From UBA2033 sp035345875 (lineage in GTDB: Bacteria; Spirochaetota; Leptospiria; Leptospirales; Leptospiraceae): 64,000 bases of DNA. Location of the stretch: the NCBI GenBank assembly GCA_035345875.1, contig DAORDH010000001.1:1-64000 (forward strand), written 5' to 3'. Every line of letters starts with the position of its first letter. Position 1 is the stretch's first letter. The notes under the pieces were generated by a model. That model saw nothing but the letters and a program-made list of their open reading frames with translations, had not been told where the DNA came from and searched no databases. This document shows, piece after piece, positions 8,818 through 16,804 of the stretch. The position numbers were made by a program, and so were the translations under genes.

Positions 8818-9537
8818 ATGATGACAACAGGAATAAATTCAATAAACCAGAGTCAAAACTTTTCTCAGAAACCAAAAGAGAATGATACTTCTATTCATTA
8901 TATTGGTCATGGCCTTTTGGAAAAATCGCCAGCGAGCACTTCAGTTATGCATGTTATTGGGCATGAATTGGATCATGTAGCTGAGTTTAAATCTAAAGCA
9001 ATCCGAGATAAGGCTGAAATTCGTAGTTTAGATGTTAAAATTGACTATGAATTAAGAGATGGTAAAATGGTAGCAGTTGGAGGAAAGACAACTGTAACTA
9101 CTTCTGAACCAACCGAGGAGCCAACTCGCAAAACATCTAAAAAGGCTGTTCCTGCTTTAACGGATGATATAGTTGACATTCATACTGCTAAAAAAGCTGA
9201 GTTTTCAGGTGATGGAATCAACATGGAAGAAAGTCGCTTGAAAGAAAAACTAGAACAAATCGAAACTGAAATAGACATGTCCCTGAGAAAGACCTATTAC
9301 TCAAACCCTGCTTTTAAAACTTCTGAAGATATTAAAAAGGAAGCTAGAGAGCAAGAGTTAAGAGAAACAAAAAGCAGAATTGCTGTTCAATTGGATGAAC
9401 TCAGAAACAAAGAAATTTCTGAAAAAGGAAGATCTATCTGGCAGACGATTACTAAGTTACAAAGCAATTTTAGAGAAACCCTTGTCAAGCTAGGGTTGAT
9501 GCAAGCAACTGGTAATTCGTTAGATACATTTGCTTAA
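8818..9537 (+). CDS. SprA-related HEXXH protein (putative metalloprotease)
   Basis: 239 residues. MHVIGHELDHVAEF near residue 46 contains HELDH, the zinc-protease HEXXH core. It is followed by KIDYELRDGKMVAVGGKT, which matches the pattern (Tyr-x-x-GPDG-x-x-Tyr-AVGGEV) of the SprA-related family. The C-terminal half (residues 135-225) is strongly charged and probably coiled coil. There is no signal peptide, so proteolysis would be cytoplasmic or the protein leaves by another route. Activity is not proven for the family. The ATG is doubled (8818, 8821). It ends 4 bases into the 3' end of engB (convergent). Confidence 0.68.
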   Translation: MMTTGINSINQSQNFSQKPKENDTSIHYIGHGLLEKSPASTSVMHVIGHELDHVAEFKSKAIRDKAEIRSLDVKIDYELRDGKMVAVGGKTTVTTSEPTEEPTRKTSKKAVPALTDDIVDIHTAKKAEFSGDGINMEESRLKEKLEQIETEIDMSLRKTYYSNPAFKTSEDIKKEAREQELRETKSRIAVQLDELRNKEISEKGRSIWQTITKLQSNFRETLVKLGLMQATGNSLDTFA

Positions 9538-10130
9538 TACTCTGCCAAGAGGTTTCTCAATTCTAAAATTCCTTCATTTGTTTTTGTAGAAGAAAGGAAT
9601 ATATCGAGTTCGGTATATTCCTTTTTTATTTCCTCTAACTCTTTCATTAGTTTTGCTTTTTCCTTTTGATTTAATTTATCAACTTTAGTTCGAACTAGGG
9701 CTACTTTAATTTTCTTTGCACTCGCAACATCGATTAAGCTTAATTCCTCATCTGGAAGGGGTCTACTTGCATCACATAATACAAATAATAACTTCAGAGT
9801 CTTTACATGATTTAAATAACCATTGACTATGTTAATTAGGTCGTCTCTTGTTTGATTGGATGCTTTCGCATAACCAAACCCAGGTAGATCGACTAGAAAA
9901 TAATGATCATTTAGAAGAAAAAAGTTTATCAGTCTGGTTTTTCCTGGCGTTGCAGATACACGCGCAATTTCTTTTCTTGCAAGAATCGCATTTAGTAAAC
10001 TAGATTTACCTGCATTTGATCGACCACAAAACGCGATTTGTGGCATTGTCGGATTTTCAGGAATTTTTTTCCAATCCGAATGAGAGGAGTGGAAGGCGGA
10101 AGAGTGAATCACTAGTTTATTTTGCTTCAT
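9534..10130 (-). CDS. engB: Ribosome biogenesis GTPase EngB/YsxC
   Basis: A 198-residue TrmE-Era-EngA-EngB-family GTPase needed for large-subunit assembly. G1 is GRSNAGKSS near residue 36, G3 is DLPGFG near 80, G4 is TKVD near 150. The G2 region with TPGKTR is intact. Length is normal. Its start lies 14 bases inside the tilS reading frame end, so it is the third gene of a tightly packed leftward operon (SpoIIE phosphatase, tilS, engB). Confidence 0.95.
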   Translation of the reverse strand: MKQNKLVIHSSAFHSSHSDWKKIPENPTMPQIAFCGRSNAGKSSLLNAILARKEIARVSATPGKTRLINFFLLNDHYFLVDLPGFGYAKASNQTRDDLINIVNGYLNHVKTLKLLFVLCDASRPLPDEELSLIDVASAKKIKVALVRTKVDKLNQKEKAKLMKELEEIKKEYTELDIFLSSTKTNEGILELRNLLAEY

Positions 10131-11378
10131 AATATAAGTCTCCCTGAAAATCCTTTAATTTGTCATCCCATAAACTAAATAGAATGGAACATAGTTGCTG
10201 ATTTCTAAATAGCATTGGAATTTTAAATCTGACTCTTCTTGGAATTTCATACATTCTTAAAATTTCGGAAACTGTTTTTCTCATATTGTTTTTCTGAATC
10301 TTTAAACCGTTTTGAAAAGAGCCCACTTGAAAAGAATCTGAATAATATTGTGTATGGGAATTCCATTTAATTTCTAATTTTTGATCTCTGTAGGATACTT
10401 TGGGAATTTGAAAGACGGGAGAGTTTTTGGGGACTAGATATAAAATCCCATTTGATCCTTTCCATAAATATACTTCTTTATTTTCTATTTCAAAAGTTTT
10501 AGTTATATTTCTTAGTAACTCATTTAGAATAGGTCTAGTGAAAGGATGAATTTTTAAAATATTGGAATAGTTATCTAATAACGTTTTTAATTCAAAAGAT
10601 TGGATATTTTCTAGATTTGTTAGATCTAACTTTAAATAGCTAGGTATTTTTTTTTGTTTGATTAGATCTTCTTCGAAATCATATAAATGACTTTCATGAA
10701 AGTTTTCATAGACTTTATTTATTTTTATGCCAGCATTTTTTAAGATTGGTATAACTTGGTTTCTAAGTCTGTTCCGAAGAAAACTATTGTCTTGATTTGT
10801 CTCATCAGTAAAGATTTTCCAATTTTCAGATTCTAAAATCGTAGCGATTTCGTTTTCTGTGAAGACAAGTAGTGGTCTAAAAATTTTATTTTTATAGATT
10901 GGTAAGGAGGATAATGCAGAATATCCGCCACCTCGAATTAAATGAATGAGAATGGTTTCTAGATAATCATTTTGGTGATGGCCTGTCGCAATATATCCAT
11001 TAAATTGATTTGCATAACGATTTAAATATTTATAACGAACAAGTCTTCCTGAGTCTTCTAAACTTTTTTTTAGATACTTCGCGATTTTTGGAATGTTTTT
11101 TTTTTATAGATTGAGTTGGAAAAAAAATCTTTCATATACAATTCAATCTCTTCTTCTTGCTCAAAATTATTTCGAATGGAATGATCTAGGTGAAACAAAA
11201 TTGGTTCTGGGCATAATTTTTCTTGGTTTAAAAATTTATAAAAATATGCGAGTAGTGTAGAGTCTTTTCCCCCAGAAAATCCAATGATAGCTTTATAGTT
11301 TTGAATTAATTTTTGGTAGGAACCAAGTCGATTGAAAATTTCTAGAAATATTTTGTATGTTGAATCCTGAAAAATCAT
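10117..11378 (-). pseudogene. tilS: tRNA(Ile)-lysidine synthase TilS, frame broken at an A10 run
   Basis: TilS makes lysidine at the wobble base of the AUA-reading tRNA-Ile and is essential in nearly all bacteria. The 5' part holds the PP-loop GFSGGKDSTLL near residue 33. At ten consecutive A residues on the coding strand (11096-11105) the frame runs to a stop after 12 codons. With one extra A (or two fewer) the frame is open to 10117 and reads AKYLKKSLEDS, GHHQNDYLETILIHLIRGGG (TilS motif), then the substrate-binding C-terminal domain, about 420 residues in all. No other lesion is seen. A read error or transcriptional slippage is more likely than true loss. The start overlaps the upstream gene by 4 bases. 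Confidence 0.9.
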
Positions 11379-13312
11379 TTGAACCTTTTTATAATTAACA
11401 TTGTGATGTCATCATGCTGAGATGTAACATTTACTGAATAATCTTTTAAATCTTTGTATATCCCTTCTAATATTTCCGCAGGTTTTTCTTTGTTATATTT
11501 TTTAAAAGATCGAATTAACCCTTCTTCCTCTAATTGTTCTCCGCGAGTATTCATCGTTTCTGTCACTCCATCTGTATACATCAGAATCGAATCTCCAATT
11601 CCTAATTCTATAGTTCCTTCTGAATACATAGGTGAAATATCATCTGTAATTCCAAGAACAGTCCCTCCAGTGAAAATAACTTCTACTGTATTTTTATCTG
11701 AACGGTAAACGAGTAGATTACCATGTCCACAGCCAGAATATTGAAAAACATTGGACTCAACATTCCATTTTAAACAGGTGAGAGACATGAATCTCATGGT
11801 GGCTGCATTCTTAGAGTTATAGTATAAATAGGAATTTAACTCCATTACAATGTCTTTTAATTCGCTGATTCTTCGAATAACAGAGTGGATAATTGTTCTT
11901 GCCGTAACCATTACCATACCAGCTGGAAGTCCTTTCCCTGAAACGTCTCCAATTGCAAATAACGTTTCACTTTGATCTGGAGAAACTAATATATCATAAT
12001 AATCTCCTCCGATTTCCCTAGCTGGAACCATAAAGCCAGCAAATTCATACCTTGGATGCTTAGGCATTTCTCTTGGTAATAAATTCAGTTGGATTTCTCT
12101 CGCAATTTCTACTTCTTTTTCCAGTCTTTCTTGCTTTGCCATCTTATGATATAAAAAGGCATTATCGATTGTAATTTTAACGAGTTCGGAATAAGCAGCT
12201 AATACTTCAACTTCATCTGGAGTAAACAATATAGTAGAATTTCTTCCTAATAAAAAAACATACTCATTTACTTCAAGAGTGAAAGAGGGAAGATTTAAGA
12301 TTTGCTTTCCAGTAAATCCCAATTTTTTAGATAGCGGTTCATTTTCTGTCTCTAAAAGTGTCGGTGTTTGTTTATTAAAAAAGGCTTTATAGGGCTCATT
12401 ATTGTCCATTAAAATAGAATCTTGCGAAAGGTCTAAGGAGTCTATCGTTCTAATTAATTTATGATAGGTAATCACTTTAAATTTTTTATTATGAATCAGT
12501 AAAATATTTACATCAGTTTCTACTAATCCGGAGATTGTAAGCAGTGACATCTTTATAATTTCAAGTGTATTATTAAGATAGTGTTTGTTGAGCGTTAGTC
12601 CAGAGGAATGAAGATTAACAAATTGTTTATATTTTGTATTCGATTTATTAAAAATGATTGTATGGTAGAGTGCAATGGCAACTTGATTCGAAATAACATT
12701 GAATACATCTTTATCTAGAAATTTCTCCTCTGCTATTCTTTTGTCATCAAAGTCAAAAACCAGTAAGCCAAGAGGCATCGACTTATAAACAATAGGGACT
12801 AGGATTTGACTCACTACACCTTCTGTAACCCGTGTGTAAATTTTATCAAAACGATTGGATGCATTTAGAAAACGAATCGAGGGCTTTTTACTTAGAATTG
12901 ATTTTGCAAAGGGATGATTTGTATCTTCTGAGTTTGTTTTTAGTTTAGTAATTACTTTACTAGCGTTTTCACTCCCTACGTATTTTTCAAATTTAAAAAA
13001 CTGATTTACAGGTTCATGAATCATAAACCCCAATTTCTCGATTCCAAATTTTGTTTTGATAATAGATAACGTTTTATCGCAAAGTTGTCTTAGGTTTAGA
13101 TTGGAATCGAAGATTGTAACAAATTCAGTAATTAAATTTGAATAATCCCCAGTGAACTGAATTTTTGCTAGTCTTTGTGATTTTCTTTTTTCTAATATCC
13201 ACTCATTCCCACAGGTTATGCAATTAAAAACTCCATTAGTAGTGATACCATCTGGAGTCCTTTCTTCATTGCATAGGATGCAAATTGAGGCTGTTGAATC
13301 TATTTCACTCAT
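11375..13312 (-). CDS. SpoIIE/RsbU-type PP2C phosphatase with zinc ribbon and GAF domains
   Basis: 645 residues. A four-Cys zinc ribbon (C11, C14, C31, C34) is followed by a GAF domain (about 55-215), a second GAF-like region (about 230-395), a short coiled coil, and a SpoIIE phosphatase domain from 405. The phosphatase shows AREIQLNLLP, EIGGDYYDI, IGDVSGKGLPAGM, YTDGVTE and QHDDITMLI, the metal-binding Asp residues. Such enzymes dephosphorylate anti-sigma-factor antagonists in partner-switching pathways; the ligand of the GAF domains is unknown. No membrane segment, so it is cytoplasmic. It leads the tilS-engB operon by a 4-base overlap, tying a signalling protein to translation genes. Confidence 0.9.
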   Translation of the reverse strand: MSEIDSTASICILCNEERTPDGITTNGVFNCITCGNEWILEKRKSQRLAKIQFTGDYSNLITEFVTIFDSNLNLRQLCDKTLSIIKTKFGIEKLGFMIHEPVNQFFKFEKYVGSENASKVITKLKTNSEDTNHPFAKSILSKKPSIRFLNASNRFDKIYTRVTEGVVSQILVPIVYKSMPLGLLVFDFDDKRIAEEKFLDKDVFNVISNQVAIALYHTIIFNKSNTKYKQFVNLHSSGLTLNKHYLNNTLEIIKMSLLTISGLVETDVNILLIHNKKFKVITYHKLIRTIDSLDLSQDSILMDNNEPYKAFFNKQTPTLLETENEPLSKKLGFTGKQILNLPSFTLEVNEYVFLLGRNSTILFTPDEVEVLAAYSELVKITIDNAFLYHKMAKQERLEKEVEIAREIQLNLLPREMPKHPRYEFAGFMVPAREIGGDYYDILVSPDQSETLFAIGDVSGKGLPAGMVMVTARTIIHSVIRRISELKDIVMELNSYLYYNSKNAATMRFMSLTCLKWNVESNVFQYSGCGHGNLLVYRSDKNTVEVIFTGGTVLGITDDISPMYSEGTIELGIGDSILMYTDGVTETMNTRGEQLEEEGLIRSFKKYNKEKPAEILEGIYKDLKDYSVNVTSQHDDITMLIIKRFK

Positions 13313-13445
13313 GACTTTATTTAATTATTCTAGCTTTACTCGAATAAATCATGTTACATATATTTAGATTTTAATTGCAAGTAATACTTTCTTTCTTTCT
13401 AAATAAATGTTCTTTTCATGAATTAGTATTCAAAAAGTGTAGGGT

Positions 13446-14726
13446 TCAAAAACCTTTTGCTGTATATAGAATATCCTTTATTCGTTTTTCAAGTTTATCT
13501 TTCTTATCTGATTTTGGTTTGTAGATTAGATATTGTTTTCCATGTGCTTCTATTTTTGTTCTTAACTGGTTTCGTTCTGTTACTTGACTCAATGATTCGC
13601 TATTTGGAAGCTCTCTTAATTTTTCAAAATACAATAGAATTGCTAGTGCTTGAATCTTATGATCTTGATGTCTAATTTTTAACGCTTTTTCAAGTGTATC
13701 TTGCGCCTTTTCTAAATACTCTGATTGTTTCTTTCTAATATTGATCCTCTCTGCAGCCATTTTTTCTTCTGAGTCAACGGTAACTTGGGTGTCTCTCGTT
13801 CTTAAGTAATATAAGAAATAGGAGTAGGATATGGAATGAAGTGCATCAAAATTAGAAGGACTCATTTTAAGAGCTTCTTTTGAAATTTCCAAACACGTAT
13901 CTAAATCTGTTGTCAGGTTTGTATTTTTAAAAGACTCAATTTCAAAACGGTTTATTAGATATTTCATATAATCTAGATAAAATTGAAATTTTTCATGTTT
14001 ATCTAGAAACTTGTCTCTGTTATTCCATGCTATTTTATATTCGTATCCGGCTGAAACATATCCTTCGCCGCTTCCTTGTTCATCTGATTCTGAAGATACT
14101 CCGTATTTGCCGCTACTATGAATTTTGCCTAAGAAATAATGGGCCTCTGGATAATTTTTATCCATTTTAATCGCTTTTTTATAGTAGGTGATTGCACTGG
14201 CAATATCACCTTTTGCAATAAAATAGTCAGCTTGCTTTTTTAATAAAATAGCATCTTCTAAACTTTCAGATTCGATCGGCATTGCAACCGTCATTACTTT
14301 ATTGTCTATAAGTCTTAAATAACCTTCACCTCTGATTTGTTGACCAAAGAATGAAGTATTAAATATAGATACTACTTTTACTTGACCAACGATATTTCCA
14401 TCTTTGTAAGAAATATGATCAGGATTTTTTTCAATTAAGTAGAGTGTTTGTCCTACTCGAATTCCAGGATTGTAGAGGACTTTTACGGTCAGGGTATCTG
14501 GTCTTAAATCAACACCAATTTGCATTAGATCTCGATCGATTTTATTATTCCCATCCATCATAGAAGCTTTGTCGATACTTACTGTTTCTCCGATGATGAC
14601 CATTTTAGAGTAGTTTCCACTGCCAGTATCTCGGAAGGCATATACAATTTTATCTTCGCGGCTGACTGGATATAAGGATAGTGTTATAAATAAAAACAAA
14701 AATATCTTTTTCATTGTTGGCATCAT
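13446..14726 (-). CDS. Exported TPR-repeat protein
   Basis: 426 residues with an N-terminal signal peptide (KKIFLFLFITLSLYPVS) and no lipobox. Residues 25-150 are beta-rich with DTLTVKVLYNP and GQTLYLIEK segments. From about 160, TPR units follow (ADYFIAKGDIASAITYYKKAIKMDKNYPEAHYFLGKI), then further helical repeats to the end. It probably acts in the periplasm as a binding scaffold. I do not recognise a specific family. An ATG at 14714 (MKKIF) is an alternative start. It is a single gene, with the SpoIIE operon starting 130 bases downstream. Confidence 0.75.
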   Translation of the reverse strand: MMPTMKKIFLFLFITLSLYPVSREDKIVYAFRDTGSGNYSKMVIIGETVSIDKASMMDGNNKIDRDLMQIGVDLRPDTLTVKVLYNPGIRVGQTLYLIEKNPDHISYKDGNIVGQVKVVSIFNTSFFGQQIRGEGYLRLIDNKVMTVAMPIESESLEDAILLKKQADYFIAKGDIASAITYYKKAIKMDKNYPEAHYFLGKIHSSGKYGVSSESDEQGSGEGYVSAGYEYKIAWNNRDKFLDKHEKFQFYLDYMKYLINRFEIESFKNTNLTTDLDTCLEISKEALKMSPSNFDALHSISYSYFLYYLRTRDTQVTVDSEEKMAAERINIRKKQSEYLEKAQDTLEKALKIRHQDHKIQALAILLYFEKLRELPNSESLSQVTERNQLRTKIEAHGKQYLIYKPKSDKKDKLEKRIKDILYTAKGF

Positions 14727-14779
14727 ATACTCTTTTAAATATCGGTAGTTTTAGGAAATGGAAAAGAATCTAAATTTAT

Positions 14780-15103
14780 ATGAATTCTAGTTTTTTCAAT
14801 TGGCTTGTATTCTCAGTTGTAATGGTAGCAAACAGTATAGGAGTATTTTCTGTTTTTAAGCCAATTCGCAATCCAATTCTCCATTCCCTGCACCATATTT
14901 TTTATTTTTTAGTGATTGTATCAACTTTATTTTCTATTGGATTTAGTTTTTATATTCAGTCTTTAAGTTATTCTCATTTAGGTCTTCTTTTTCTCATGAC
15001 CCTGTTGCCATTTTTCAGAAAAGGTGGAAGAGAACATCGTTTGATTGGTGTGCTTTCTTTTTTTTGCGCAATAATTCCTTTAATACTTAAATATTTCAAT
15101 TGA
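14780..15103 (+). CDS. Small four-helix membrane protein, function unknown
   Basis: 107 residues with three to four hydrophobic helices (FNWLVFSVVMVANSIGVF, HIFYFLVIVSTLFSIGF, LGLLFLMTLLPFF, LIGVLSFFCAIIPLIL). HSLHHIFYF between helices one and two gives a His cluster that could bind metal or heme, but nothing proves this. It begins 53 bases from the divergent TPR gene and precedes the ATPase gene by 62 bases on the same strand. No family recognised. Confidence 0.6.
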   Translation: MNSSFFNWLVFSVVMVANSIGVFSVFKPIRNPILHSLHHIFYFLVIVSTLFSIGFSFYIQSLSYSHLGLLFLMTLLPFFRKGGREHRLIGVLSFFCAIIPLILKYFN

Positions 15104-15165
15104 CTATTCGATATTGCTAACTATAGTTGCATATTCGTTTCTTAGAATGAATTTTAGGATGTGTT

Positions 15166-15849
15166 ATGGAAAAAACTCCAGAAAATCTCCCTGATAAAGT
15201 TAGAGCAATGGTTGCCGCAAGAGAAAAAATTTCGCTTAAGTCTTCTAAGATTAATGCTCGCCTCGAGAAGTATGTTCTCCTTATAATTACAGAAATTTTG
15301 ATCAAATTAGGTCAGGAAAGATATACAGAGATGATTTATATAATCGTCAAAGAACTCGCAATTAACGCTGTGAAAGCGAACCAAAAGAGGATCTTTTTTG
15401 AAGATTTAGGACTCAATATTTTGGATGAAAATCAATATGCGGAAGGCATTATAAAATTCAAACAGAGTTTTTCTGACTCTATGGCTGAAGTTTATGGAGC
15501 AAAGTGTCAGGAAAAAGGTGTATACGTCCAAATTAATTTTTTTTATAAAACTGCTGGTATGTATGTAGAGGTAACTAATAATACTCCTGTTATCAAAGCA
15601 GAAGAACTCAGAATGAGAGAAAAGATGAAAAAAGCAATGAGCTACAATGATATTGCTGAGTTTTATATGGATAATATGGATAATACTGAAGGAGCAGGTC
15701 TTGGTATTGCGTTAATTATGATTCTTATGAAAAATGAGAGTTTGGATCCAAACCTATTTAGAATTGTAACGAAGCCAACAGAAACGATTGCTAGAATTGA
15801 GATACCCTTTAATTCTGACTATGTATCTTTCAGAAATAAAGGAGCTTGA
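15166..15849 (+). CDS. Anti-sigma-type / RsbW-like histidine-kinase-fold ATPase
   Basis: 227 residues with a GHKL ATPase fold. IIVKELAINAVKANQKR near residue 62 is the N box (Glu and Asn for Mg-ATP), and NTEGAGLGIALIMI near 178 is the G2-like box. There is no phospho-acceptor His domain, no receiver and no membrane segment, which fits a serine kinase/anti-sigma partner more than a sensor kinase. Residues 85-125 form an insert. Four SpoIIE phosphatases in this window are natural pathway partners, but a direct link is inferred only. The SDR gene starts 9 bases downstream, so they share a transcript. Confidence 0.72.
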   Translation: MEKTPENLPDKVRAMVAAREKISLKSSKINARLEKYVLLIITEILIKLGQERYTEMIYIIVKELAINAVKANQKRIFFEDLGLNILDENQYAEGIIKFKQSFSDSMAEVYGAKCQEKGVYVQINFFYKTAGMYVEVTNNTPVIKAEELRMREKMKKAMSYNDIAEFYMDNMDNTEGAGLGIALIMILMKNESLDPNLFRIVTKPTETIARIEIPFNSDYVSFRNKGA

Positions 15850-15858
15850 TTTAAAAGC

Positions 15859-16629
15859 ATGGAAGTAAAAGGAAAAACTGTTCTTATAACAGGTTCAGCA
15901 AGTGGTCTAGGAAAGTCTATGGCTCTCGGTTTTGGTAAACTAGGAGCTAACGTAATAGTAAGTGATATTAAACAAGAAACAATTGATTTAGTTGTAAATG
16001 AAATTAAATCAAATGGTGGAAACGCCTTTGGTATTCCGGGTGACGTTTCAAATGAAGCGGATGCAGTCCGTATGATGGAAGAGAGTGTATCTAAAACTGG
16101 CTCTCTAGATGTTGCTATATTAAATGCAGGTATTTTAAGGGATGGATTGCTTGTTAAGGTGGACAAAGAAACAGGGAATGTAAAAGGAAAAATGTCTATT
16201 GAGCAGTGGCAGGCAGTTATAAATGTAAACTTAACAGGTGTGTTTTTAACAGGAAGAGAAGCTGCGGTTCAAATGATTAATTCTAAAAAGGGTGGGGTCA
16301 TTATTCCTATATCGTCTGTCGCAATGCATGGAAATCCAGGACAAAGTAATTATTCTGCTGCAAAAGCAGGAGTTGCGGCAATGACAAAGCTCTGGGCACA
16401 TGAACTTAAAAATTTTAAGATCAGAGTGGCAGGTATTGCGCCTGGATTTATCGCAACAGAGATGGTTTTAAAAGATATGAATCCAGCAGCATTAGAAAAG
16501 TGGAAATCACTCATTCCAATCGGTCGACTTGGTGAACCTGATGAGATTTTTAAAACTGCCCAATTCATTGTAGAAAATGATCTAATTGATGGTGTTGTTT
16601 TAGAAGCTTCTGGCGGGATAAAAATTTAA
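15859..16629 (+). CDS. Short-chain dehydrogenase/reductase (FabG-like)
   Basis: 256 residues of the classical SDR family. TGSASGLG near residue 10 is the NAD(P)-binding Gly motif, NAGILRDG near 90 the structural NAG motif. The catalytic set is Ser in IPISSVAMHG and Tyr/Lys in YSAAKAG. The C-terminal SGGIKI ending matches FabG-like and 3-hydroxyacyl-CoA dehydrogenases. Substrate cannot be stated; 3-oxoacyl-ACP or 3-hydroxyacyl-CoA is usual. A short insert near residue 100 (VDKETGNVKGKMS) is typical of the 3-hydroxyacyl-CoA type. It follows the RsbW-like gene by 9 bases and ends with a strong terminator. Confidence 0.9.
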   Translation: MEVKGKTVLITGSASGLGKSMALGFGKLGANVIVSDIKQETIDLVVNEIKSNGGNAFGIPGDVSNEADAVRMMEESVSKTGSLDVAILNAGILRDGLLVKVDKETGNVKGKMSIEQWQAVINVNLTGVFLTGREAAVQMINSKKGGVIIPISSVAMHGNPGQSNYSAAKAGVAAMTKLWAHELKNFKIRVAGIAPGFIATEMVLKDMNPAALEKWKSLIPIGRLGEPDEIFKTAQFIVENDLIDGVVLEASGGIKI

Positions 16630-16685
16630 CCTTCAAAGATTCTACCAAAAGAGAATAGTTCAAATCATCCCAATAAAAAATTAAA

Positions 16686-16715
16686 GCGAGATGCCTATCG
16701 TCTCGCCTTTTTTTT
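16686..16715 (+). terminator. Intrinsic terminator after the SDR gene
   Basis: GCGAGA (16686-16691) pairs with TCTCGC (16701-16706) over a 9-base loop, followed by C and eight T residues (16708-16715). It sits 57 bases after the SDR stop and ends the RsbW-like/SDR transcript. Confidence 0.9.
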
Positions 16716-16804
16716 ATACACTTCATAAATAATTCTAAGCATGATTTTTCATATAAAGAAAATAACGCTTGAAATGTATGCGTTTTGTATTAATTTATGG
16801 TGTA

